Assembly (NCBI GenBank): GCA_028712695.1
Contig: JAQTQZ010000011.1
Coordinates: 54,616-118,615 of the forward strand
DNA length: 64,000 bases
Source: Methylovulum sp.
GTDB taxonomy: Bacteria > Pseudomonadota > Gammaproteobacteria > Methylococcales > Methylomonadaceae
Reading direction: 5' to 3'
Part shown: in pieces, positions 36,761-45,379 of the stretch
How the letters are laid out: each line of letters starts with the position of its first letter
Position numbering within the stretch: the stretch's first letter is position 1
The notes under the pieces: model-generated
What the model was told of the DNA's origin: nothing
The model's database searches: none
What the model saw: the letters and a program-made list of their open reading frames with translations, nothing else
Program-made: the position numbers and the translations under genes

Positions 36761-37518
36761 GCGCGTTTCTCCAGCATCGCTTTGACCCATTGGGCGTTGC
36801 GCTCGCGTTGTAACAGTTCTAGGCGGGCGCGTTGCAACATGGCGATTACGTAATACAGTTTGAACGCGGCCGCCATCAGTAATAAGGGCACCAACATGCT
36901 GACATGGATGGATGGCTTGTCCATTTTGGTGACGGTAGGGCCTTGGTGCAGGGTGTTCCACCATTCGACTGAATAATGGATGATCGGGATGTTGACCACG
37001 CCGACCAATGCCAAAATTGCCACGGCTTTGGACGCAGTGCGTTTGTCGTCTATCGCGCCATACAGGCCGATGACGCCCAGATACAGGAACAACAGGATCA
37101 GCTCCGAAGTCAGCCGCGCATCCCATACCCACCAAGTGCCCCACATCGGCTTGCCCCACAAGGAGCCGGTCACCAAGGCAATGAAAGTGAAGCTGGCGCC
37201 GATAGACGCGCTGCTGATCGCAACAATTTCCGCCAGTTTGATGCGCCAAACCAAGCCAATCGCGCCCGCCGTTGCCATAACCATATAGATAAACAGCGAC
37301 ATCCACGCGCTGGGCACATGGATATAGATGATGCGGTAGCTATCGCCTTGCTGGTAATCCGGTGGGGCCAACACCAAGCCGCCGTATAAGCCCGGAAGCA
37401 ACAGCAGCAAAAAAAGCACGACCAGCCACGGCATTAACTTTTCAGTTAGTGCATAAAAATGCGGCGGCGAAGCCATACGGTGAAAGAATCTGCCTACTGG
37501 ATCGGGAATTAAAAACAT
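36757..37518 (-). CDS. ccmC: heme exporter protein CcmC
   Basis: 253 residues, six membrane helices. The WWD-like motif MWGTWWVWDARLTSELILLFLYLG is intact and heme-ligand histidines are in IYIHVPSAWMS and IIHYSVEWWNTLH. It loads heme on CcmE. The start ATG is at 37518. The ferritin-like gene, not ccmB, is its upstream neighbour, 125 bases away. Confidence 0.96.
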   Translation of the reverse strand: MFLIPDPVGRFFHRMASPPHFYALTEKLMPWLVVLFLLLLLPGLYGGLVLAPPDYQQGDSYRIIYIHVPSAWMSLFIYMVMATAGAIGLVWRIKLAEIVAISSASIGASFTFIALVTGSLWGKPMWGTWWVWDARLTSELILLFLYLGVIGLYGAIDDKRTASKAVAILALVGVVNIPIIHYSVEWWNTLHQGPTVTKMDKPSIHVSMLVPLLLMAAAFKLYYVIAMLQRARLELLQRERNAQWVKAMLEKRA

Positions 37519-37643
37519 AATGATACGCTATTGAAAGCTTTTAAAAATAGTTTGTCGGACATTTGCTTAAATCTGCTACAGACTAAACGAACGGAAGGGA
37601 GTTCAAAGTAAGGCGTGTTTTGCTTTGAGGGCTTTTGTTGATG

Positions 37644-38534
37644 TTAGGCTTTGCAATAAGAAGGGATCCAGCTGCGCTCAACCATGTAATCAGGCACGTC
37701 GTTAAAGTCAAACGCTTCGCCGTCTTTAATCATTTGTTCAATATCGAACAACACGCCGACTTCAGGAATATCCGCAAAGAACATTTTATAAAGTGGCCTG
37801 ACCAACTGTTTGGAAATTTTTATGCCGATAGGGCCGATAAAATTGCGCCGTTGCCCGACATGCGCCACTTCATCAATGGTGATTTCATCCAATAAGGCTT
37901 GCATACGGTCACGGACTTCGGGTTCATCCGCCATCACTTCATCAATCAGATGATGCAGATGGAAATAATATGTCACGCCCATCAATTCCGTCACAAACGC
38001 CGGTGCATTCAGTAAAAAGCCCGGTAATTTAGGGAATTGCTCGTAAACCCATTCTTTGGCAGGCTCCAAAGGCACCCATTCCACTTTATCCAGACCGCAG
38101 GTATGCAGCATTTCATCGAATAAACGCCAATGGCAAAATTCTTCCGCCAGATGCACGCGGCTGATCTTGTCTTTGATGCTAAGACAATTGGCCATATCCG
38201 GCGAAAAAGCCCATGCGCCTTTAATGCCCACCCATTCATGCCTGGCAAATTTGTAAATGCTGGCCAGCATTAAGGTCTTTTTATCTAAGGTGCTAGGGTC
38301 ATCTTTCAGGTGGATATAGTTTCGATAAAAAGCGTCAGGATTAGCCAGAGGCGTCCGTAAACTGACTGGGCTGTCTTTAAATGACTGCAACTTGGCGCGT
38401 TTTTTGGCTAAATTCCGGTCTTCTTCAAACAATTCACCACCATGTGCTTGGGTAAATAACCAATAATCGGCAAAGTTTTCTTGCCGCTGCTGTTTTGTTG
38501 AGGGTGAAAAAATCGACCGATATTTTGATCCCAT
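37644..38534 (-). CDS. ferritin-like putative diiron protein, unknown function
   Basis: 296 residues. Two ExxH elements spaced as in ferritin-like diiron proteins are visible: EEFCHWRLFDE (E132-x-x-H135) and DEVAHVGQ (E222-x-x-H225), with candidate bridging carboxylates E100 in RHEW, E183 in VTELMGVTYY and E217 in LDEIT. The helical content is high. AGGAG with good spacing precedes the ATG. It lies between ccmB and ccmC, where no ccm component is known to occur. An oxidase/oxygenase or iron-binding role is inferred from motifs only. The family is not one I can name. Confidence 0.65.
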   Translation of the reverse strand: MGSKYRSIFSPSTKQQRQENFADYWLFTQAHGGELFEEDRNLAKKRAKLQSFKDSPVSLRTPLANPDAFYRNYIHLKDDPSTLDKKTLMLASIYKFARHEWVGIKGAWAFSPDMANCLSIKDKISRVHLAEEFCHWRLFDEMLHTCGLDKVEWVPLEPAKEWVYEQFPKLPGFLLNAPAFVTELMGVTYYFHLHHLIDEVMADEPEVRDRMQALLDEITIDEVAHVGQRRNFIGPIGIKISKQLVRPLYKMFFADIPEVGVLFDIEQMIKDGEAFDFNDVPDYMVERSWIPSYCKA

Positions 38535-38569
38535 AACACGTTGCTCCTGTTGAGGTGTGGTTATTGTTA

Positions 38570-39244
38570 CTAGCTAATACTCATTTTTAAGGCTGCAGCG
38601 GTGGGCCAAGGTGCCAGTGCTAAAGACATCAATAAGATTGCCATCAAGATATTGATTTGCGCGGTGACGGGTAGGCCGTTGCTGGCCATTTCCACCGCGT
38701 TGCCGGCAAAGATCAGCACCGGCACATACAGCGGCAAGACCAGCAGCGACAATAACATGCCGCCCCGCCGCAAACCGACGGTCAACGCCACGCCAATTGC
38801 ACCGATTAGGCTCAATACCGGCGTGCCCAGCAGCAAGGTCAGCAATAACATGCCGATAGCGCTTTGTGGCATCCCCAGAAATACCGCCAGCAACGGCGCC
38901 ATCAGCAATAACGGCAACCCTGTCACTAGCCAGTGCGCAATTATTTTAGCCAGCACCAATACCGATGTCGGGTGCGGGCTAAGGACAATCTGTTCCAGCG
39001 AGCCATCGTCAAAATCGGAACGGAACAGGCTGTCTAAAGACAGCATCGCCGCCAGTAAAGCCGACACCCAAATGATGCCAGGTGCTATAGCTTGCAGTAA
39101 TTGTGGGCGCGCGCCAATTCCTAACGGAAAAAGTGTGATGACCAGCACAAAAAAAAGTAGGGGATTGGCGATTTCCGAGCGTTTGCGTAGGGCTAGCAGC
39201 AAATCGCGGCGGATAATGGCAAAAAAAGCGTGGCTTAAAGACAT
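38570..39244 (-). CDS. ccmB: heme exporter membrane subunit CcmB
   Basis: 224 residues, six membrane helices, with the CcmB motif LDSLFRSDFDDGSLEQIVLSP and the preceding GIIWVSALLAAMLSLD. It forms the ABC transporter membrane partner of CcmA. The ATG overlaps the end of ccmA. The ferritin-like gene is 35 bases downstream. Confidence 0.95.
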   Translation of the reverse strand: MSLSHAFFAIIRRDLLLALRKRSEIANPLLFFVLVITLFPLGIGARPQLLQAIAPGIIWVSALLAAMLSLDSLFRSDFDDGSLEQIVLSPHPTSVLVLAKIIAHWLVTGLPLLLMAPLLAVFLGMPQSAIGMLLLTLLLGTPVLSLIGAIGVALTVGLRRGGMLLSLLVLPLYVPVLIFAGNAVEMASNGLPVTAQINILMAILLMSLALAPWPTAAALKMSIS

Positions 39245-39858
39245 CAGGATAAGTGGATACGTTGGACATTAACGCCATGCAGGTTGAGGTCATGGTGCGA
39301 AGTTAAGACAATCAAGCCACCGTTTGTGCAGTGTTCGGTCATCAGTGTTTCTATTAAGGTGATGCCGTGCTTGTCCAGTGAGGTGAACGGTTCATCGAGC
39401 AACCAAAGGCGTTTTTTGGTGATCAGCAACCGGGCCAGTGACAGGCGGCGTTTTTGCCCTGCGGATAAGGTCTGCACCAACACGTTATCGTAGCCACCCA
39501 GCTGAACTTTCTCCAGTGCATCGGCGATGGTGTACGAACCTGCTTGCGCCAATGCCAACGCAACCTTCAGGTTTTCCGAGACGGTCAGTTCTTTTTTGAT
39601 GCCATCCAGATGCCCGACATAAGCCATATCGGCATAATATGCACTGCTGTTGATGTCTACGCCACACCACAGCACTTGACCCGCGTCGGCTTCCCGAAAA
39701 CCACATAAAATCCGTAATAACGACGTTTTGCCGCTACCATTTTTGCCTTCCAGCAATAACACTTGGCCGCTTTCTACTGCAAAATCCAGTCCTGCAAACA
39801 GGACGCGGTCATCGCGGATGCAGCTTAAGTCGCTGCCTGCCAGCTGCTCTGTATTCAT
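39244..39858 (-). CDS. ccmA: heme exporter ATP-binding subunit CcmA
   Basis: 204 residues. Walker A is GKNGSGKTSLLR, the ABC signature TLSAGQKRRLSLARLL, Walker B LWLLDEPFTSLD and the H-loop VLTSHHDL. It powers CcmABCD in the release of holo-CcmE. It starts 2 bases beyond the rlmB stop, so ccmA is in one transcript with rnr and rlmB, or at least with rlmB. Confidence 0.95.
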   Translation of the reverse strand: MNTEQLAGSDLSCIRDDRVLFAGLDFAVESGQVLLLEGKNGSGKTSLLRILCGFREADAGQVLWCGVDINSSAYYADMAYVGHLDGIKKELTVSENLKVALALAQAGSYTIADALEKVQLGGYDNVLVQTLSAGQKRRLSLARLLITKKRLWLLDEPFTSLDKHGITLIETLMTEHCTNGGLIVLTSHHDLNLHGVNVQRIHLS

Positions 39859-39860
39859 GC

Positions 39861-40607
39861 TTAGCTTGTCATTGACCGTTGCCGCACGACTTCATACAGC
39901 AATACGCCGGCCGCCACCGAAACATTCAGGCTGGACACTTGCCCTAGCATCGGCAATTTGATTAACACGTCGCATTGCTCGCCTGTCAAACGGCGCATGC
40001 CTTTGCCTTCAGCACCCAATACCAGCGCCAGCGGCACGGTAAAATCGGCCTGATACGCGGTTTGCGTGGCTTCGCCAGTCGCACCCATGACCCACACGCC
40101 GTGGTCTTTCAGCCAGCGCAAGGTGCGCGACAAATTGGTCACCTGATACACTGGCACGGTTTCCGCCGCACCGCTAGCGACTTTGCAAACTGTCGGGGTA
40201 ATGCCGGTGGCATTGTCTTTGGTGACAATCACGCCGTGGGCACCGGTCGCGTCGGCGGTGCGCAAACACGCGCCCAAATTATGCGGGTCTTGGACATTAT
40301 CCAGCACCAGAAAAAGGGCGGGTGCCGTAAGGTTTTCCACCGCTGTTTTCAGCTCGTTTTCTGATAACTCGCTTGGCATATCGACTTCGATGACTATGCC
40401 TTGGTGATTGTTGTTTTCAGCGAGCTTATCGAGTTTTTTCCGGTCGACTTTTTCCGGCTCTATGCCTAAATCGAGCAAATCTTCAATCGCCTGGGCCAGC
40501 CGCTTGTCTTGGCGTTGCTCGTCTATCCACGCCTTATTGATTTTTTTCGGCGAGTAATCAAGCGCGGCTTGTACTGAATGTAGGCCGTAGAGTTTGGTTA
40601 GTTTCAT
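39861..40607 (-). CDS. rlmB: 23S rRNA (guanosine-2'-O-)-methyltransferase RlmB
   Basis: 248 residues of the SPOUT family. It has an N-terminal L30e-like substrate domain followed by the knot motifs: DPHNLGACLRTADATGAHGVIV (motif 1), LVLGAEGKGMRRLT (motif 2) and QVSSLNVSVAAGVLLYEV (motif 3). It methylates G2251 in the E. coli numbering. It follows rnr by about 43 bases, the usual rnr-rlmB pairing. Confidence 0.96.
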   Translation of the reverse strand: MKLTKLYGLHSVQAALDYSPKKINKAWIDEQRQDKRLAQAIEDLLDLGIEPEKVDRKKLDKLAENNNHQGIVIEVDMPSELSENELKTAVENLTAPALFLVLDNVQDPHNLGACLRTADATGAHGVIVTKDNATGITPTVCKVASGAAETVPVYQVTNLSRTLRWLKDHGVWVMGATGEATQTAYQADFTVPLALVLGAEGKGMRRLTGEQCDVLIKLPMLGQVSSLNVSVAAGVLLYEVVRQRSMTS

Positions 40608-40650
40608 GCGTTATTGGTGGTCTGTGTTTGCCGGTTAAAGTCTGGTTAAG

Positions 40651-42918
40651 TTATGTGCTTTTTTTGCGCCGTCTTTTTTTGGGCTTACCCGTTCCAGCGC
40701 CTGTGGCTTTCTTAACCGAGCCGGTTTTTTCCACCAGCTCAAAATCAATTTTTTTCTCATCGAGGTTAACGCCGACAACCTTAACCTTAACGCTATCGCC
40801 TAGCCGGAAACTGATGTTGGTGCGTTCGCCTAAGAGACGGTGGCTGGTGGGGTCGAAATGAAAATAATCCTGTCCTAAGTTGCTGATATGGACTAAACCT
40901 TCGATATAAATTTCTGCCAGCTCAACAAAAAAACCAAACGAAGTGACGGCGGAGATGATGCCTTTAAATTCTTCGCCTATTTTATCCATCATGTATTCGC
41001 ATTTCAGCCAACTGACCACGTCGCGGGTGGCTTCATCGGCACGGCGCTCATTGGCGGAGCAATGCTCGCCCAAAATCACCATGTCCGGTACGCCGTAATG
41101 GAAGCTGTCGGCCTTTTTGCCTTGCAGGCAATGGCGGATGGCGCGGTGCACCAGCAAATCGGGGTAGCGGCGGATGGGCGAAGTGAAATGCGCGTAGGCA
41201 TCCAGCGCCAGGCCAAAATGGCCTTTGAGTTCGGGGCTATAAACGGCTTGGGATAAGGAGCGTAGCAGTACGGTCTGGATCAGGTGCGCATCGGGGCGGC
41301 CTTTGATGCTGTTGACCAAGTGCATGTAATCCAGTGGGGCAGGATTGGCATCGCCACCGAGTTTTAAGCCCAGCTCGCCCAGAAAGGTCTTTAAATTAAA
41401 TAGCTTGTCCGTCCCTGGGCCTTCGTGGATGCGCAGCAGCTTGGGCATTTTTTTGCCGTTCAGGTACTTTGCCGCCACGCTGTTGGCGGTGATCATGCAC
41501 TCTTCAATCAGTTTGTGGGCATCGTTACGGGTTACGGGGACGATTTTACTGATTTTGCGGTCTTCGCCAAAAATAATGCGCGTTTCCTGGGTGTCGAAGT
41601 CCATTGCGCCGCGCTGCTCGCGTTTCATCCGTAGCGCCTGATAAAGCGCGTACAGTTCTTTTAAATGCTTCAGCAACGGCTTATATTTTTCCTGCAAGGC
41701 GGTGTCGCCTTCGACTAGGATTTTTGCCACTTCCGTGTAAGTCAAACGGGCATGGGAGTTCATCACCGCTTCCATAAATTTGGCGCGGGTGACGTTGCCG
41801 TCATGGTCGATAAGCATTTCGCAGACCATGCATAAACGGTCGACATGGGGATTAAGCGAACACAGGCCGTTCGATAGAATTTCCGGCAACATCGGGATGA
41901 CATTTTCCGGGAAATACACCGAGGTGCTGCGGTTTTGGGCTTCGTCATCGAGCGCCGTGCCGATCTGCACATAATGTGAGACATCGGCGATGGCAACCAG
42001 CAATTTCCAGCCGCTGGGCGTTTTTTTGGCGTACACGGCGTCGTCAAAATCACGGGCGTCTTCACCGTCAATCGTCACCAGTGGGATATCACGCAAATCG
42101 ACGCGCCCCAATTTAGCGGTTTCGGGGACTTCTGGCGTGAGCGGTTCGATTTCATTTAGCACGCCATCAGGCCATTGATACGGCAATTCGTGCGAGCGTA
42201 TTGCCATCTCGATTTCCATGCCTGGGGCAAGATGGTCGCCCAGCACTTCAATGATGCGGCCTATCGGTTGGCGCAATTTGGTGGGTTGCTCAATGATTTC
42301 GGCAATGACAATTTGCCCTTGCTTGGCTTTGCCGACACCGTCTTTTTGCAGCAGGATGGTTTGCGAAATGTTTTTGTTGTCGGGGATGACGTAAGTAAAG
42401 CCGTCTTCCTTATAGAGGCGGCCGACCACTTGATGGGTGTTGCGTTCTAGGATTTCAACAACGGCGCCTTCACGGCGGCCTTTTTTGTCGACGCCTACGA
42501 TGCGCACCATGGCGCGGTCATTGTGCAACAGCGGGTTCATTTCCCGTGGCGACAGGAACAGGTCTTCCGAACCATCGTCAGGACGGATGAAGCCGAAGCC
42601 ATCGGCATGGCCGATGATCCGTCCGACAATCAAGTCCTTGTTGTTGACCAGGCAATAGCATTGCGCGCGATTAAACAGCAATTGTCCGTCACGTTCCATC
42701 GCCCGCAATCGGCGGCGCAGGGCTTCAAGCTGCTCTTCTTCCTCTAGGGAAAAACCGTCGGCAATATCTTTGCGGGACATCGGCTTGCCGGCATGTTCGA
42801 TAAATTGCAGTATCAGTTCGCGGCTGGGTATGGGTTTGTCATACTTTTCAGCTTCACGCTGTGCGTAGGGGTCTGGTGTTGAACTAAAATCAACGTCTTT
42901 TTTAGACTTGGAGGGCAT
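40651..42918 (-). CDS. rnr: ribonuclease R
   Basis: 755 residues. N-terminal winged-helix and cold-shock domains (about 25-220) are followed by the RNB catalytic domain with DARDFDDAVYAKK (metal-binding Asp cluster) and HFTSPIRRYPDLLVHR, then an S1 domain and a lysine/arginine-rich tail KKRRRKKST. It degrades structured RNA 3' to 5'. No good ribosome-binding sequence precedes the ATG, which is otherwise fixed by homology. Confidence 0.96.
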   Translation of the reverse strand: MPSKSKKDVDFSSTPDPYAQREAEKYDKPIPSRELILQFIEHAGKPMSRKDIADGFSLEEEEQLEALRRRLRAMERDGQLLFNRAQCYCLVNNKDLIVGRIIGHADGFGFIRPDDGSEDLFLSPREMNPLLHNDRAMVRIVGVDKKGRREGAVVEILERNTHQVVGRLYKEDGFTYVIPDNKNISQTILLQKDGVGKAKQGQIVIAEIIEQPTKLRQPIGRIIEVLGDHLAPGMEIEMAIRSHELPYQWPDGVLNEIEPLTPEVPETAKLGRVDLRDIPLVTIDGEDARDFDDAVYAKKTPSGWKLLVAIADVSHYVQIGTALDDEAQNRSTSVYFPENVIPMLPEILSNGLCSLNPHVDRLCMVCEMLIDHDGNVTRAKFMEAVMNSHARLTYTEVAKILVEGDTALQEKYKPLLKHLKELYALYQALRMKREQRGAMDFDTQETRIIFGEDRKISKIVPVTRNDAHKLIEECMITANSVAAKYLNGKKMPKLLRIHEGPGTDKLFNLKTFLGELGLKLGGDANPAPLDYMHLVNSIKGRPDAHLIQTVLLRSLSQAVYSPELKGHFGLALDAYAHFTSPIRRYPDLLVHRAIRHCLQGKKADSFHYGVPDMVILGEHCSANERRADEATRDVVSWLKCEYMMDKIGEEFKGIISAVTSFGFFVELAEIYIEGLVHISNLGQDYFHFDPTSHRLLGERTNISFRLGDSVKVKVVGVNLDEKKIDFELVEKTGSVKKATGAGTGKPKKRRRKKST

Positions 42919-43289
42919 TTAGGAGATATGGGGGATATGTAATGATGGGTGAGGTTGTGAAATACATTTGGTGTATATGATACAGGCTTAGGTAATTAAG
43001 ATACAAGGTAAAAGCAGGGCGAGTGGATGTGAAGGCTTACTGTAACCCTATGACTTTGCAATGGTCAGCCCACGCAGGGCATCAGGCCAAACACATTTTT
43101 CAAAAAATATGCTTAAAATCAGACAGGGATCGGGGGACAAAAGTTTGATGGTTTCAAAGGCCGTTATAGAACGCCGGATAATTGGCTTTACAAAATGCGC
43201 CGTTATTCGATCCGGCCGCGTTTTAAGCGGTGGCACAAACGTTTCGTGGGGGGCGTTGCGCTTGCCGCCGGTTTCCATCCCGCCGCTTA
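42919..43289. other. spacer between mmoR and rnr
   Basis: About 370 bases. The part next to rnr (42950-43010) is AT-rich and has a possible minus-strand promoter, TTGTAT and TATCAT with an 18-base spacer. Frames of up to 100 codons on both strands have no family resemblance and poor context. No repeat of the tRNA-Leu 3' end was found here. Confidence 0.4.
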
Positions 43290-45047
43290 TCAAGCCTGGC
43301 TATCTAGCCCTGATTTGTTTAAGCCGAAGCGCTCCATTTTTTTGTACAGCGTGGTGCGGGTAATGCCTAATTTCTTGGCGGCTAAGGAGATGTTGCCCGC
43401 GCATTCTTTCAGCACTGTTTTGATGCCATGCAACTCCCAATCCGACAAGCTCACCAGCGGCAGGTCAACCTGCGCCGCAGCAACATTGGCCGCAATGGGC
43501 GGTTGCTGTTTTAATTCCGCCATAAAGTCGAGCGGCAAATCGTGGCTGCTGATAAATTCGCTGCTGGCCGTATAAAGGGTTGCGCGAATGACATTGATCA
43601 GTTGGCGGATATTGCCGGGCCACGGATGGCTCTCAAACAGACGGATGACTTCCGGACAAATTTCTAAGGCCTGCCCGTTGTCCATTGCGTTTAGTTCCCG
43701 TTGCAGGAAATATTGGATGATGGCGTTTTTGTCGTGCCGCTGGCGCAAGGGCTGCAGATGGATTTGTGCGCCATTCAGCCGGTAGTAAAGGTCTCGCCGG
43801 AAACGCCCAGCGTCAACGGCTTCCAACAATTGCACATTTGTTGCCGCCACCACTTGCACATCCACGCGTATGGGCCTGTTGCCGCCGACCGGGGTGAATT
43901 CGGAAGTTTCCAGCACCCTCAGCAAGGTTGATTGCAAATCGAAGCTCATGTCGCCGATTTCATCAAGAAATAAAATGCCCTTGTCCGCGAGCATAAACTT
44001 GCCTGGTTTGCCGGTACTTTTCGCCCCGGTAAAACTCCCTGATTCGTAGCCGAACAATTCGCTTTCTATCAAGTCATGGGGGATTGACGCGCAATTGATG
44101 GCAATTAGGGGCGCGTCTTTTCTTGGGCCACTATTTTTGAGGAGGGTGACAAAATGGTCTTTGCCGACACCTGATTCGCCGGTAATCAGGATGGGGATTT
44201 TGTATTGCTGCAATTTGACGGCTTTTTGAACCAAGGCGTTCAAGCTATCTGACATTGCCGCGCCACTATGCTCGGTTGCGGTTTTTTGGGTTTTTTTGAA
44301 AGGGATCTTTTCTAAGACCCGTTGTTGTGCCACCGGGTTTTTAGCTAACGGAAAGTCGGTGTTCACCAGCACACAAATGAGATGCAAAAAGGCAAATAAG
44401 GAGTTCATGTTTTCTTGGTGATGGCTGCTGACCAAACCGATGACCGCTTGCAGCTGGCCAGTTTCATCGCACAAGGGATAGCCCACGGTGGTATAGGGGT
44501 GTAAAACGCTTAGGAAATGCTCCATACCTTGAAAGGCGACTGGTTTTTTGAGTTCTGCGGCGGTGCCGATGCCATTGTTGCCTAATACGGATTCTAACCA
44601 GACCACATCCCGTTGGCTGGTGCGTAGCATGAATGCCCCGGGTAACTGTTGTTCGCCTAAGGAATATAACAGCCTGCCGTCAGCGGAGGTCAGCAACATC
44701 ATAACGCCGGCTTCTTTAAGAAACACATGAAAGTTATGGCTGAGTTGCTTGATTAAGGTTTCTATTTTGTGTGGGGTGTTGTTTAGCCATGGATGCGGGC
44801 TGTAGATTTGATAATCATCCCAAACTGCATAATTGCCTAATGGCAATTGGTAGTCATCAAGGCAGCGTTGCCAAGATGCCCTTACCTCGGGTCTTACCCA
44901 GTCACTTTGGTCGGGGACTGAGCGTGTTTGCACCATCCATTGCCATGCTTGTTTAGGACGGTAGATTTGATAGTCAATAGTTTGCTTTAATAAGAGAGGT
45001 TCCTGCATCAAGTTGGCTTGCTGTGGAATGTTCAGGTTTGAAAACAT
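43290..45047 (-). CDS. mmoR: sigma-54-dependent transcriptional activator MmoR
   Basis: 585 residues from ATG 45047, which has AGAG upstream and skips a hydrophobic 51-codon extension. An N-terminal GAF-like sensory domain (about 90-230), with the AcoR-type NNGIGTA, precedes the AAA+ domain: Walker A GESGVGKD (290-297), a sigma-54 contact loop GSFTGA (337-342) in place of the usual GAFTGA, and Walker B ILFLDE (358-363). The C-terminal Fis-type helix-turn-helix is AKKLGITRTTLYKKMERFGL. MmoR activates the sigma-54 promoter of mmoX when copper is scarce. It is last in the cluster, separated from mmoG by 332 bases. Confidence 0.93.
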   Translation of the reverse strand: MFSNLNIPQQANLMQEPLLLKQTIDYQIYRPKQAWQWMVQTRSVPDQSDWVRPEVRASWQRCLDDYQLPLGNYAVWDDYQIYSPHPWLNNTPHKIETLIKQLSHNFHVFLKEAGVMMLLTSADGRLLYSLGEQQLPGAFMLRTSQRDVVWLESVLGNNGIGTAAELKKPVAFQGMEHFLSVLHPYTTVGYPLCDETGQLQAVIGLVSSHHQENMNSLFAFLHLICVLVNTDFPLAKNPVAQQRVLEKIPFKKTQKTATEHSGAAMSDSLNALVQKAVKLQQYKIPILITGESGVGKDHFVTLLKNSGPRKDAPLIAINCASIPHDLIESELFGYESGSFTGAKSTGKPGKFMLADKGILFLDEIGDMSFDLQSTLLRVLETSEFTPVGGNRPIRVDVQVVAATNVQLLEAVDAGRFRRDLYYRLNGAQIHLQPLRQRHDKNAIIQYFLQRELNAMDNGQALEICPEVIRLFESHPWPGNIRQLINVIRATLYTASSEFISSHDLPLDFMAELKQQPPIAANVAAAQVDLPLVSLSDWELHGIKTVLKECAGNISLAAKKLGITRTTLYKKMERFGLNKSGLDSQA

Positions 45048-45101
45048 TGAGTTCTCTTGGGTGATGCAAAACCACCAAGATAACAAAATCAAAAAATGAG
45101 A

Positions 45102-45124
45102 CAATGCGGCATAGTGTCGCATTG
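45102..45124 (-). promoter_or_regulatory. operator-like palindrome upstream of mmoR
   Basis: CAATGCG / CGCATTG arms, extendable by CA/TG with one mismatch, centred about 66 bases upstream of the mmoR start codon. The 23-bp length and the position suggest a dimeric regulator site, possibly for autoregulation. Confidence 0.45.
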
Positions 45125-45340
45125 CCTTTATTCTATGAAAGAATAGAGTGCCCCGGAGGGGAGGTAGGAAAATCTTTAGGCTTGTGGTTTTCCCGTTCAT
45201 ACGCCAGTGTTGGTTGCGGATCTACTCCGCTGAACGGTCAAGTTTTCGGTTTTTGTCGGTTATCTGTCCAAAGGCTGTTCGTGGCAGACCCTTCGGTTGC
45301 GCCCAAGAAAAGCTTGGCGAATTACGAATGGCTCAGGTTA

Positions 45341-45364
45341 TGGTAGTGGCTCAAACCACTACCA
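45341..45364 (-). terminator. hairpin downstream of mmoG
   Basis: TGGTAGTGG / CCACTACCA, a 9-bp stem with a 6-base loop, 16 bases after the mmoG stop on the minus strand. There is no T-run. It is probably a 3' stabiliser or weak terminator. Confidence 0.5.
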
Positions 45365-45379
45365 CGTTAGTTAGTCAGT

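Larger units (their letters stand above)
45048..45379. other. spacer between mmoG and mmoR with palindrome
   Basis: It contains a hairpin behind mmoG (45341-45364), an imperfect palindrome (45102-45124) and a possible minus-strand promoter TTGTCT-N16-TATCTT just upstream of mmoR, so mmoR probably has its own transcript. No other gene was seen. Confidence 0.5.

Noticed and set aside
43210..43245. Plus-strand TGGCACAAACG resembling a sigma-54 element
   Set aside because: The -12 part reads TTTC instead of TTGC and no gene follows on that strand.
43048..43363. Frames on both strands between mmoR and rnr
   Set aside because: They overlap each other and the end of mmoR, with no supporting motif.
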